NCBI GenBank assembly: GCA_034766995.1
Contig: CM068313.1
Location: 17,504,012 to 17,568,011 of the forward strand
Direction: 5' to 3'
Source: Acanthacorydalis orientalis
Taxonomy: Eukaryota; Arthropoda; Insecta; Megaloptera; Corydalidae
Length of the DNA: 64,000 nucleotides
Shown one piece after another: positions 50,841-64,000 of this stretch. Both the position numbers and the translations under genes were made by a program. Numbering within the stretch: position 1 is the stretch's first letter; every line of letters begins with the position of its first letter. The notes under the pieces were generated by a model, which did not search any database, was not told the origin of the DNA, and worked only from the letters and a program-made list of their open reading frames with translations.

Positions 50841-51291
50841 GAACCAAGATACTCTTCAAACCTCCTTCATATATATATATATAATACATAAATTTTATTT
50901 AATCCAATATTCATTGCAATTCATTCGATTATCGGATTGTATAATGTTAGGAAGCATTTAATTGTTTCCCTATTTCAAATAAACCTTGTAATTTATGAAC
51001 ATAAGCAGATAACATTTTATTAGCAAATGTGTGACGGTCAGAATGTTCGATATATCTTTTCCGTCCACAAGAAAATATTAGTCGTGCATTAATAAACTGA
51101 GGACACGGTCAACTGTTGCACACCTTGAATTGATCACAAGGTTACAGAATATATTCGTTTTTTTTATTAACACACAATAATTATCCTTTTCTGGAAACTT
51201 TAATTGCTGGCTATATTGTAAGAATAAATCCAAATAAAAAATAAAACAACATTTTATTTTGTACCTGGTAAAAATACACATCCATATGTAC

Positions 51292-51292
<1 letters not shown>

Positions 51293-51334
<42 letters not shown>

Positions 51335-51358
51335 ATGTATATATATATATATATATAC
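51293..51358. repeat. (CT)n(TA)n microsatellite
   Basis: About eight CT units, then TA tracts with one interruption. Similar CT-TA junctions occur at 54307-54377. Confidence 0.95.
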
Positions 51359-51426
51359 ACACAGTAGAACATAAACTAAAAATATAAACAATATTATATT
51401 TTAATATATGCTATTCTTAAATAGTG

Positions 51427-52566
51427 TTAGGTTGGTGCAAAAACAATTCCGGTTTTTATCATTTTAAGTTTCGCGTCGATTTTTCTAATTACCATTATCT
51501 TTTGTTATAGTAATGTGATACATCAATGTAAACAATGAAATTAACACTACTGATTTGAGCTTATGTTTATTGTTTTCGTCCTTTTGTATTGTTGGATATA
51601 ACCTCTTAAATTAGTCATGGAAAAAAAGCAAATTCGTGCGATTTTGTTGTATGAGTTCAAATTGGGACATAAAGCAACAGAAACTGTTTGAAATATCAAA
51701 TTTATTTTTGACGAAGAGTCAATTAGTGAACGTGTACAGCTCAACACTGGTTGCAAAAATTTCGTAATGGAAACGAAACCTTTGATGATGAGGAAGGTCA
51801 TGGACGTCCTTCAGCTATAGACGATAATGATTAAAGAACCGTTATTAATGCGAACCAACGTAAAATAACTCGAGAAGTGCCAGAAGAACTCAATATTGAT
51901 CATTCAACAGTTGTTTGATATTTCAGCCTAATTAGAAAAACAAAAAAGCTGGATAAAAGGGCGCCGTATGACCTAAACGAACATCAAGCAATTAGGCGAT
52001 ACGAAATCTGTCCTGTGCTTCTTTTGCATAACAAAAATGATCCCTCTCTTGATTGTATTGTCAAAAGTGATAAAAAGTAGATTCTCTAGAACAAAACATT
52101 TATCACAGTGGTTAGAACGAGAAGTACGAAAACAGTTTCCTAGCCGAAACTTCATAAAAAAAAAGATTATGGTCACTATTCGATGGTCACTACAACTTCT
52201 TAAATCCTGGTGAAACAATAACAGCAGAAAAATATTGTCAGGAAATTAAAAAAAATTGCATTAACCTTGCCTCATCCACCTTATTCTAGGGACCTATCTC
52301 CGACAGATGATCATTTATTTAAACATTTGAATAATTTTCTACGAAAGGTTTTCAATGATCAAGGATCAGCTCAAAGTGCTACCGATGAATTCGTCAATTC
52401 CTGGACTCAGAATTCTATCTTGTGGGAATAAACAATTTTGTTTCCCGTTGGGAGAAATGTGTACAGGCCAATGGTTTTTATCTTGATTAATAAATATAAT
52501 TTTTAAGTGATATATGTATCTTTAAACTCATACGTACAAACCGCAATTATTTTTGCACCAACCTAA
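51427..52566 (+). mobile_element. Full-span but decayed mariner with both inverted repeats
   Basis: Bounded by TTAGGTTGGTGCAAAAACAA and its inverse TTATTTTTGCACCAACCTAA. Inside, a coding start at about 51616 (MEKKQIRAILLYEFKLGHK) is followed by stops and shifts. Later pieces include ITREVPEELNIDHSTVV (one stop), LPHPPYSRDLSPTDDHLFKH (about 52265) and the end FVNSW. At 1140 bp it is shorter than a typical 1.3-kb mariner, so an internal deletion is likely; the segment with the second catalytic Asp is gone. The ends closely resemble those of the Hsmar1/cecropia group (from memory). Inactive. Confidence 0.85.
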
Positions 52567-54098
52567 TAATAACATTAAAATTTATAAGTTACAAGATACT
52601 AAAAAATATAATGAGCAGCACATTCAAAAACAACAATATTTTTAAATAATAGAAAGTACACATTTATATTTTAAAAATAAATATGAAATAAATTTCATTC
52701 TTGAAATAACATTTCAATTTTTTTTAATGTAAATCAATAAATATACTTTTTCATTATACCATTTAAAACCGTTTTTCAGTATATATTCGCAATAAATCTG
52801 ATCTCATTGAAAACCTAATGTATTTATATAAAATTACTTCATTGCACGTAATTATTTTTTTTGCAAAATATTGTATGCAAGCGACCGCCGTCCAAACGAA
52901 TAAAAAATACTAGCTCACCTTTGATCATGCGTCATAAACACTCAAGAGAATGTACAATTTTGTACTACGTCATATGTGTATGTTCGTTTACATCAGCACT
53001 ATTTTAGTATACACAATTCCTATGGATGATCTAAAGTAATTAATTTGTCAATATGTAACATTAAATTTTATTTTTTGTTACTTTATCACAAAACAGCCTG
53101 TTATTTATTTTTTATTTTCTTCAATATATTTAGAAATTGAATTAAAGATTAAAGGATATTTAATTTCTTTATTGTGCATATGTGTATGTTTTGTATATGT
53201 ATATGTTTTTGAGTACAATATTTCCAGTCCACTTTTCATTATGTTATTTGTAAATACATAGAACAATAACAAAAAAATACATCAAATAGTCAAAAATAAG
53301 TTTCAAAAATTTTTGAAAACACCGGTTTTTTAATAGACATATTTTGTAAATTATTACATGATTTAATATTTAACTATTTCGTCATTTAAGTAATTGAACT
53401 AAAATGAGTCCTATTCTTAAAAAAATGTTAATTTCTATAACTAAAACGACACAGATTTGTTCAAAATGTAACTTCAGTACATTTTACTAATTTTATATTT
53501 TAAATAATTTTTTAAAAAATATAATAAAATATTTTCAATGCGTAATAATAGGTTTTAGTAGCAAATGCCAAGAAACATACGTTAACTGAACGTTATTTAA
53601 ACTTATAATAATGGAAATTACTTATATAATTTTCAGATACACGTTAATCATTTAAATAACTTAGTTGAATATAATAAACTTTATTTAAGTATCGACACGA
53701 AATGTTAATGACAAGTATTTGCTAATTAAATTAGTATACAGCAACAAATTGAATACAATTCACTTAATAGTGAAAATTTAACTAAATATCTTAGAAATAC
53801 TGTTTTATTGGAGACTTGGTTTTTCATTATGTATCAATTATTTATTAATTAAACATTAGAATTAAGACGTAAAATATGATATCTATTAATAAATAACAAT
53901 TCCTTCAAATTACGTATAGTCGTAGTTTTATTTCTAAAATTAATTTTTCAACTCTATTCTGAGTCATCTATTAATTGTATACATCTTTCATTATTAAATA
54001 TCAATATCAAAAAATAGAAAGAAGTTTGCTTTAAAAATTACTTTTATAAAAATGTTAATAGAATATTTATTAAGATAATAAACAGTAAATACTCGTTA

Positions 54099-54115
<17 letters not shown>
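52567..54115. other. Gene-poor AT-rich spacer
   Basis: No exon, RNA gene or transposon relic was recognised. Confidence 0.5.

Positions 54116-54177
<62 letters not shown>
54116..54177. repeat. (TA)n microsatellite
   Basis: About 31 units. Confidence 0.95.
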
Positions 54178-54179
<2 letters not shown>

Positions 54180-54306
54180 ATGAAGTTCTCTTAATTTTGG
54201 CACAATAAAACACATGTTTCATATTTCATAAGAATGTCCATAATTCAAATGAAATCAATGAATAACAGTCATTTTCGTACATTGTAATAGACTTTCTTGA
54301 AATATA

Positions 54307-54316
54307 TAGTCTCTGC

Positions 54317-54377
<61 letters not shown>
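54307..54377. repeat. (CT)n(TA)n microsatellite
   Basis: About 17 CT units followed by about 17 TA units. Confidence 0.95.
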
Positions 54378-54380
<3 letters not shown>

Positions 54381-54419
54381 CCATCATAAAATTCCCATAC
54401 AAAGATTTTTTTTTCAAGT

Positions 54420-55163
54420 AGAAGACCACCTCCTCGCAACGCCTCTCCCCTCGCTACACTCCGTAAGTAGCACGTTAACCATTACCGTTCCCGATCATTT
54501 CTGATGTTTCATGAATCGCGTCATGTTTGTCGATTCCAATGAAACAGTATTCGGGCACGGCCAGTTGTATCTGTCTGCAGATGTACCTCTAACTTGGGTA
54601 TCAAGTTTCAATGTACAGAAAAACACAAATCAATTATGAATATCGTGGACATAAAAATTCTAGAATAAGTTAACAATAAGTTACAATACGTTTTCATTTC
54701 AGTTTCACTATTTTCACGGTTTCATTTGAAATAAAAAAATAAATTTCATTATACAATATCTTTATTTCGTTTTTTATTTAAAAATTGTTAATACTTAAAG
54801 AAAGCGAGCGGAGGAAAAACCCTCTGGGGGGTAGACGAGCCTAGCAAGTAGGGTACTTATAAAAAATATTTGTAAGTTACATAATAATCCGTACATTATT
54901 TTATCGTACTAATTACGGCTTACATAGTTGACTTTCTCGCATTTCTAGGTTAGGGAACCTCTACGGTTACTCTTTGGAGTTTTGTGGTGTCACATCGATA
55001 AGCTTTAAAGCATACGCATTATGTCATTTATCCGTAGAATATTTAAAGAGATCAACTGTTTTCATTTTGTTTGCTATATATTTTTTTCTTATTCTTTATT
55101 TCTTTTCGCTTTTCTAGTTTCATTTTGCACTTGATACGTATTGATATCATGTATGTTTTTTTC

Positions 55164-55209
<46 letters not shown>

Positions 55210-55330
55210 ACACTTAAATATAAAATTTAAGTTTTTTGTCTTGTATGTGCAACAATCCGATCTATACATGTTTTATGATCGACGACCTGTCGTCAGATAT
55301 AAGTGGGTAGTACCCGTGTATATTTTAATA
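54420..55330. other. GC-richer unassigned block
   Basis: Three GC-rich stretches (54420-54620, 54800-54855, 54940-55020) stand out from the background. On the minus strand 54580-54500 reads QLAVPEYCFIGIDKHDAIHE without a start or splice context. It may be part of an old transposon; no family could be named. Confidence 0.35.
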
Positions 55331-55890
55331 AATAAGTAAATAAATGTTTACTACGAAATATGGAAATATTTACTCGAATTATTTACCAATATATACATAA
55401 CATTAATGTTTATTATACTTATTCCACGAAAATGATTATTCGATTAAATTGCTTTCATAAAAAGTAAATTATTCTCTAATGGAATTTTCTCATGACAAAT
55501 ACGATTAGAAAATAATTTGAAAGAATACTTTTCTCATATACTGATTGTCCAGTGGAATAATAAGTGCGTGAAGCATGCAGAATAAATGACGTTTTACGTT
55601 TTTCTTTTTAAAAAAAATGTAAATGTACTAATTTGATTTTACTTTCATTAAAAACATTTTCTTATAAAATAGTTTGATGATACAATAAGTCAAACATACA
55701 TCATTACTTGTCAATAACTATTTTATTATTTACTAGTACTTGGAAAAGATTTGAACAAATTTTTAGAAACTATTCTTATCGACATTAAATAAATAAATTC
55801 TTGTACAAATATTAACGTTTTTATCTTTATTACATAGTAAGTGTAAACATGATTCACAATATCTAAAAGAATAATATTTAATATGTTAAA
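55331..55890. other. AT-rich spacer; no gene seen
   Basis: No exon or recognisable element was found. Confidence 0.5.
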
Positions 55891-55932
55891 CACTCTATCT
55901 ATCTATCTTTCTATCTATCTAACTATCTACCT

Positions 55933-56007
<75 letters not shown>
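55891..56007. repeat. (CTAT)n-(TA)n-(GA)n compound microsatellite
   Basis: A tetranucleotide CTAT run, then TA units, then about 13 GA units. Confidence 0.95.
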
Positions 56008-56011
<4 letters not shown>

Positions 56012-57687
56012 AAGTATTCTTTAAGCATTCGATTAGCCACTTTCCATATGAGGTATTTTACACTAATAATAATTTAAAATACATCTGCTTAGGATAGCAA
56101 ATCCAGTAAAGAGTTCCAATAAGTAATAGAGGTTTAATTATTACGAATTATTGTTCTCCATTTAGTCTTTAAATATTCTCTGAAAAAGACATTAATTTCA
56201 ACATACAGAAATTAATCAATTACAAACACGAACGCCCCTATGAAAGACAAACATTCAACAAACATTTTTTTTGTTATTATTTCATTGCATTTTTAATACA
56301 CAATACTTGACAGATATTTTTTTCATACCTAAAAATTATTCTCTGATTAAATTCCCCGCATACTGAAGTATCCTCAAATAATTTTCAATATACAAATTAA
56401 TAGATAATTTTAAATTCTATGTGACAACAACGTCATATATTAATATTATTTATTGATATAAAAGCACTTTTTTTTAAAATAGTATATTCTAAACATAAAA
56501 TTGTTACAAATGATTATAAATATTGTTTATTTATACTCTTTTTAATCATATAAACCAAATATAATACATAAACATCTACGTAATATTTTCTCTTGAGTTT
56601 GGTATATAAATTATACGAAAAAATAAAGATTATGTGTATATATATATATATGCGTGTATAATTTTTCTATTAACATATTGTTGTACGTGTTAATTATAAT
56701 ACAATTAGCACTCCTTTTCATTTTCATTCTAGTAACTTAATGACGTAAGTTTCCAGTTCTACGATCTTAAAAAAAAACGCATATTACACCAGCAAAGATT
56801 TATAGAAGCACTCAATAAAACATGCAATATAACAAATAATAGCAATTAACTGTATTAATTTCATTTTATAATGAAGATTATAACATAAATATAAATAATC
56901 GAAACATAACAATAACATAGTTATAGTATGACAAATCCGGAAATGATTTCAGAATTAAAATATTATTATTCATGTGTTACATATATTCATTATTATTCTA
57001 TTGTATTTAAAAAGAAATCACGTAAATTCATGCCTATCAAATTCCTCCCACTAGGCACCTTACATTGCAACAATTTATTTTTTTAACGTATGAATATTAG
57101 ATCTATTTTATTACTGTTATTTGAAAAATATTTTAAACAACGCGAGTTAAATGCATAAATGCATCTATACTATATTTTTTGCTCTACTTCAAACATTACA
57201 AGACATTGTAAATAAAGTGTAATCTTTTATTTACCTGATATAAATAAAAAATGAGGTTAAAGGGTATTATTTAAAATATTTTAGTGCTAAATTTAAAACA
57301 ATTATGTCAATTTGATATTAAAAAAATGATGACAAAGAATAAATCAATTAATGTTTCATAATGTGACATGGAATTGAAAAAATAAAGATAAAACGATAAT
57401 GAATATAGATATTGTTTTCTATCAAATGGTAAATAAACGTTACATGCATGTACGGATAAACTATTTAACAATATTACAGAAAAAACTACCTACGTTACCT
57501 AACTTTTAAATTTGTTCTGTATACATGAACTTATAAGAAAATAGTTTTATAGTAAATTTACCTCACAAAAATCAAAAAATTCAATTAATTTTAATTATAA
57601 AAAATTATTTCACCACAATTTTTATTGGTTCAAATTAGAATAGTTTTGATTTTTTAATATAATTATAAAGTAAATTAAACATCCTTA

Positions 57688-57690
<3 letters not shown>
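56008..57690. other. AT-rich spacer; no gene seen
   Basis: No exon or transposon relic was recognised. A short TA tract lies at about 56636-56652. Confidence 0.5.
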
Positions 57691-57761
<71 letters not shown>

Positions 57762-58081
57762 TACATATGACCAAAAAAACACTAACGATTTAACTTTAAA
57801 ATGGAAGCAAAATAATGTCAGTATATTAGGTTGATTAACAGTAAAATAAAATATTATATGTTTAGAAATTTGTGTATAAAAATTAAAAGATATTTATTTT
57901 TCTTATTAGTCCTATTCATCTTAATTAAAAATCAAATTCCACAAGAGTGCACAATGACGTCATTTCACTTGCAAGATATAGTTATTAAACCGGTTTTAGT
58001 CCGGTTTATGTTTATTGAAATTTGACATTTAAATCGTTACAATGAAACAAAAACTTACCGCAAACACAAACAAATATATAC

Positions 58082-58143
<62 letters not shown>
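57691..58143. repeat. Two (TA)n tracts flanking a short spacer
   Basis: Pure TA tracts at 57691-57752 and 58083-58143, and a further one at 58638-58690. The open frame between them (57831-58025) is Ile/Leu/Phe-rich and not convincing. Confidence 0.9.
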
Positions 58144-58147
<4 letters not shown>

Positions 58148-58632
58148 CAAATTTTAATCATTATTTCAGAATCTTGCTTTTACAACGACTGAAAACATAT
58201 TATTTAACTTTTCAACTTCTAAACATATATCTCATTGTGATTCTAAATTATTTTTTTTGTTTTATTAATATTATAATTACGTTTTTATTTCGAAAAAGTA
58301 TCTATACAAGGGTTTCTAATTTATGTGGACATACATTCTGAAATTAACCCTTCAATTACGGTGATTGAAGGTCACAATTTAAAAATTAATTTTTATTTTT
58401 AAAAACTCTTCCATTTTTAACTGCTATCCTCCTTTCAGACATTTGCGTCTCGAAATTTGAAAAATGCAACTTGAGTACATAAACACAATATTATACATCA
58501 TATTCACATATTAAAAAAATATTAAATAATTTATGATGGTTTAAATTTAATAGGAGGGTGAATCAGAGGATAACCTTAATTATTATTTTTTTCATCGTGC
58601 ATGACAAGATGTCATATAATTGTACTATTTTT

Positions 58633-58685
<53 letters not shown>

Positions 58686-58690
58686 TATAA

Positions 58691-60330
58691 TAAATATAGT
58701 TAGTATTAATGAATTTCAAATCTTAATCAATGAATAAATTATTCGGGCACAAAAAATTAAAAAACAAAACATGAAAAATCAAGGAAAAACATTTAAATAT
58801 TTAATAATACTTAAAATACTTCTATCAATTGTAAGTAAAACAGCACGGTTTACACTGTTATAAATCATGCATAAAATGAACTCGCGTGCTGAAATAACAA
58901 GAGTAAATGAGTTTACAATAAATAACAAACAATAAAAAACATAGGCGTTGACGTATTTTTCATCTATTTTTAAACGAAGAAAAAAATTCACAGACTCTAA
59001 TTCTAGCGATTTATTGTTTACTTGTTACACTTACAATTTATAAGAAGACATTATTTTAGCTTATGCACACATTCCTTTATGAAGAGAAAGTTTGTAATGT
59101 TTTCTACGAAATTTTATTTTTAAATAATTAATTTCCTATACAAAAACATATATTTATCGAATTCAATTAAGTCCGTTCGGTTAAATAATCGCAAGTAATA
59201 TTCGGAAAATTTGTTTTTTTTTTAAAATGAATATGATTTCTGACGATATTTTAACATTTAAATTTATATAAATTGAACGAAAAGTCTTTTTATACACTCT
59301 TAAAAGACATATTTGTTAAGGTGTAGGCATATTTTTTAATTTATCATGGCTATTCAGATATAATATTTATATTTTATTGACATATAACTGGAAAAAGTCC
59401 ATAAATTAGATGACTGACTACAAATAAAACATTAACTTAAAAAAGTACATAGAACATAGAAATAAAAATGAAATGAAAGAAAAGAATAACTATTGGAAAT
59501 TTAAAAAAAAAAAACAAAAAAAGCATAGAACGTAATCTAAAGAATATTATACAAAAAGAAGCTATAAAACTTGAAGAATAATAAATAAGTTATTAGTATG
59601 TAAGTTCCTACACACACTTAAAAGTAAAAGCACATAAAAATAAATTTATTATTATATTTTAAATTTTCAACAATAGGCAGCCCTTGTACTTTTATAGCAG
59701 CTGAATACATTTTTAGTATTTCTCGTATTAATTTCTATTTAATACATACGTATACTAAATGAAATTAGTAACACTTGACAATTTTCAAGAGACTCAATGC
59801 TTTTTGAGATATGTAGTTTTAAATAACTTTGTTTTATATCATCCCATAAGAATCTAATAGATCATCGGGATATAATAAAAGAGTAAACTTTAAAGTAAAC
59901 GTTACAATAAATATTACATTGATTCTTCTTTTGTGTATATGTTTATATGTTGGAACGTAATTGTGTACAAAAGTAATTAAAACATTAAATTTATATTATA
60001 CGTAATCTCAATTAATTAGTATTTAATTATCATAATGAAAATTTGTTTCAAATTTCGTTACTATAGATGGATCGCCACAAACCTTGATGAGTTTTTAATA
60101 TGTAGATAAAATATAATTTCATTGCCCAAGACCGTGACAGAAACAACGTAATATTTTTTTACATACACATTCATGAATACCATTCACTCGTTTTTTGTGT
60201 ACGAATTATACACAAGTTGCAAACCATAAACACCTTTCGTTACTAAACTTCTGCTAACTAGTGGTAACTTTCAACGAAATGAATTGAAAATTTACATTTC
60301 TGATTCGGGTGTTCTGCTTTGCATGTATGT
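58691..60330. other. Spacer, includes 3' flank of the minus-strand exon at 60331
   Basis: No accepted gene. The part below 60330 should hold the 3' UTR of the gene ending there. Confidence 0.45.
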
Positions 60331-60518
60331 TTATTGTTGAACGAGCTGTGCCAAATATATGCTTGTTCGTCCTTGAACGGTGTCAGTGATATATTGTTTT
60401 CCTTCTTCGTTCTTGACTCCACACCCTTGACCGGTTAGCAAACACCCACATCTCTTTCCCCACTGCAAAGTTGACACGTGTTGTACGTATCTGTTGATGA
60501 ACTCAGTCGACAAATAGT
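60331..60518 (-). CDS. Last coding exon of an unrecognised gene (62 residues)
   Basis: A minus-strand acceptor (TGTCCCTTTAG) precedes a phase-1 open exon of 61 full codons ending in TAA at 60333-60331; the stop overlaps an AATAAA. It starts DYLSTEFINRYVQHVS, continues TLQWGKRCGCLLTGQGCGVK and ends YLAQLVQQ. Base composition is far less AT-rich than its surroundings, which supports real coding. It has three Cys and a Trp-Gly-Lys-Arg sequence that in a secreted precursor would be an amidation/dibasic cleavage site. Upstream exons were not found between here and the window end, so the gene is partial as seen. No family is recognised; a small secreted or hormone-like protein is one possibility only. 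Confidence 0.5.
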
Positions 60519-60816
60519 CTAAAGGGACACATGTCCATAAAAATGCAGTATTAATTGTAAGCGTACACACTTAATGTAGCAACGATTTGAATAACGACGC
60601 TAGATGACAAATACAATGTCTTTTGTGCCTTCGTAAAAAAATTAAAATACACAATAATAATAACAACGCTACATTTTTATAACATATATGCTTTATGAAT
60701 GCACATATACTTAATCTTTGCAGTAATAAATCAATATCATATCCTACAAAATATCCTGCTTAAGTATGTTACCTGTTTAGTTTCTAGTTTTCAAAACAAA
60801 CAATTTGTTATATAAT

Positions 60817-60865
<49 letters not shown>

Positions 60866-61560
60866 ATACATACACACACACACATACATAAACGATACAC
60901 CAGACAGAGTAAATAAATCATTCGTATAAACACTAAACTAGATAAATTTCAAAACTAATCTGTTCTTGCTTTATAAAATTATTTTCATTAATTTCAATGA
61001 ATTCAATAAATTTTGTAAATTGATATTTTTATAAAGTCACTTAAAACATTCGTAATGCGTTTGTATATTGTGAATGATATTATTATCAAGTTCAATCAAT
61101 ACATATAATCAGTATTATCATTCATATTTAATTTGTTATGTCAATAATATTATAAAACAATATGACAAGTGGTTCTTAAACGATGTTAGTTTCAAATGAC
61201 CGATAAAAATGGGATCGTTTAAATTCTTATCACTCAATAGCTAACATTTAACTTTATTGATTTATTTAGATCTATATTAAGAATTTATACTTAACTTGCT
61301 TCAATTTTATTGATGAAAAGTGATATAACTTATTTGAAGCGCTAAGAAGAACTTCTTCATCTTAGAAAAATGTTAATAAGTCACGAATGTTTAGCCTTCT
61401 TTGTTGAGAGCATATAATAAATTTTGAACAAAACTTGTTAATTAAGATTCAGATAAATACTTAAATGTTACCGCATACTGATTTTTACAAAAAAAATTTG
61501 ACCTACCATCGATTGCCAGTCATAAAAGGTAATTAAAAGGCCAGTAAATATATGTATATA
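60519..61560. other. Intron or spacer upstream of the exon at 60518
   Basis: (TA)n at 60821-60863. No upstream exon could be identified. Confidence 0.4.
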
Positions 61561-61569
61561 TATATATAT

Positions 61570-62690
61570 GTTAAGCCAATGACTTTTTTATAGAAAATGA
61601 ATGTTTACGAAAAAACGGAATATACTTCAATCCTCAACATATCCCCCATTATTTTGTATAACTTTTCTCCATCTGTTAGGTAACTGACGAATCCCTTTTC
61701 GAAAAAATTTTGGCGACTTTGAGTTGACAAAGACGGAAATGCATTTTCAGACCTATTCGGGCAGTTTTAAAATGAGTATCAGCCAGGTATTATTTGAGCG
61801 ATCGTAATAGGTGGATAATCTGACGAGGCTAGAGACCCGGTGAACACGGCGCATAAGTGAGAACTTCCCAGTCCAACGAACAAATATCATCTTTGGTCCC
61901 CTTCACAACGCGCGGCAAGCATTGTCATGCTACAAAATAGCTTGCCTCGTTCCCTCGCCAGTAAATAGCATTTTTCTATCTAATTCGTCATTCAAACGGA
62001 TGGTCTTTTTATTGGTAACACTGAATTTAGAGTCTGATCAGGTTCGAGCAAGTCATAATACACCACACCTTTAATATCTCACCAAATACACTATAGCACT
62101 TTTTTAGAGTGAATATTTGGTTTCGGAACCGATGTCGATGGTTCAGCGAGCGTAACCCGTGATTTTTGACGATTAGGATTATCGTACAAGCCTACTTTTC
62201 ATCCCCAGTGTTATGATTTTATGTAAAAAATCCTTCTTTTAACCGTATCACATCATTTTTTTTCGCGCTCATGTGGAATCCATTGGCCTAGCTTTTGATT
62301 TTTTCCCAGACGATGTCGACGATAGGAAATTGCTTACTGAGCAACTCCGAGTTGTTGAACGAGTTCTTGTTTAGTCTGAGAGGAGTTTTCACTTAACAAA
62401 TGCACAAGCTCATCGTCTTCATTTTTTTTCAATTGTCTGGGACGTTCTCGATCAGAAAGATCTAAATCACTACTCTGAAACCTTTGAAACTATTTTTTAC
62501 GTGTTTATGCGTTACAACACCTTCCCCTAAAGCTGAACAAATCATTCTCGCAGCTTTGGTAGCATTTTTTTTTCAATGGAATGCGAAAAATATACAATTC
62601 CTAATATGCTGTATGTCGGATACCATTGTGTTCACTACTGTTTTGTGAAGTTATACCAACTGCTTGGTCAAGATATATAATGTTTTTAAA
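61570..62690 (-). mobile_element. Decayed mariner-like transposon (third lineage)
   Basis: Minus-strand reading, with stops and shifts, gives a transposase order: MVSDIQHIRNCIFFAFHSIE (about 62624), SSDLDLSDRERPRQLK, ELVQQLGV, KLGQWIPHER, a KKVL*CIW*DIKGVVYYDLL block, APCSPGL, then LRSLK*YLADTHF. It spans the whole length of a mariner transposase but has more than ten disruptions. No clear terminal inverted repeats were found. Confidence 0.75.
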
Positions 62691-63446
<756 letters not shown>

Positions 63447-64000
63447 ACGCATAACACTAAAGAAAAATGTATAATAATTAATAAATTCAAAGTGTAATTT
63501 ATCATTAATATTAAACAAATAATTAAAAATTCATAAAAATAACAATAAGTAAGTAAAATTAATATATACATTGAATTTATTTTAACATCAGTTCTTTTAC
63601 TTATATTCACTTTTACTATAAATAATGTATAATCCATGTGGATGTGTAGTTAAAGTCGTACATGAAACACGTTTTTTTTAATTACAAATTCAATAAAAAA
63701 AATCTGCGGGGGATGTATTTTACGAGAATATTTCATTAAAAATGAAGGTCATTATCACATATAACAAATGTTACCAAGAAGATGAAAAGTAAATCTACGC
63801 ACACGTATATACCATTCAAACCCACTAAAAATCAATTTTACTGTAATATTCTCAAATACATACGTTGTTCTTTTAATAACTCTTACATTCTGGCCATGGG
63901 TCTTAACTGTGTCTATTCATAGTAAATTTATAGTCAGGAATTTAAGGCAACTGCCTGTGTGAAATAATTCAGTATAACATAAAAACAAGGTTAAACAAAA
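63447..64000. other. AT-rich spacer to window end; no gene seen
   Basis: No exon or element was recognised. Confidence 0.5.

Noticed and set aside
58779..58991. 70-codon minus-strand frame with mixed composition
   Set aside because: Slightly better composition than spacer, but no start or splice support and no recognisable family.

Overview
The window is nuclear DNA of an insect. Evidence: spliced genes with GT-AG introns, a complete orthologue of the arthropod smooth-septate-junction gene mesh, a cluster of small metallothionein genes with MTF-1-type metal response elements, and many decayed mariner/Tc1 and non-LTR retrotransposon relics. Base composition is very AT-rich (by eye close to 80 % A+T), with several dozen long (TA)n tracts. 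Order and species cannot be fixed from the sequence alone. No tRNA, rRNA, operon or prokaryotic structure was recognised.

Layout. (1) Positions 17-9498, minus strand: the mesh gene, 11 common exons followed by two alternative endings. One ending (980-1770) gives a 1429-residue protein with a long tail ending in a class-I PDZ-type motif. The other (229-382 plus 17-155) gives 1263 residues with a short charged tail. Both joins keep the reading frame. (2) 9.5-16 kb: AT-rich spacer with retrotransposon fragments, a duplicated segment and a GC-rich repeat module. (3) 16.0-29 kb, plus strand: three tandem, diverged metallothionein-like genes (45, 35 and 51 residues). Each has a phase-1 intron after 8-10 codons. 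The first two carry metal response elements upstream; the third does not and has one extra intron. (4) 30.9-36.9 kb, minus strand: an 11-exon gene of 1298 codons fusing a class-V aminotransferase (cysteine-desulfurase-like) domain, a long Ser-rich linker with an internal repeat, and a C-terminal PP-loop/TtcA-like domain whose signature residues are changed. (5) 37-60 kb: gene-poor DNA with mariner-type relics, MITE-like elements, a near-perfect 57-bp inverted repeat and many microsatellites. (6) 60331-60518, minus strand: the last coding exon of an unrecognised gene that continues upstream, possibly outside the window. (7) 61.6-62.7 kb: another decayed mariner-like element, then unassigned DNA.

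The genes do not form one pathway. The two most interesting units are the metallothionein cluster (metal binding, with shared MRE decamers in two of three promoters) and the desulfurase/PP-loop fusion. The fusion looks like a sulfur-donating enzyme joined to a thiolation-type domain that has lost the residues expected for the standard reaction. They are adjacent and convergent, and both concern thiol or sulfur chemistry, but any functional link is only inference. All exon boundaries were read by eye from splice signals, phase agreement and protein continuity; no alignment or expression data were available.
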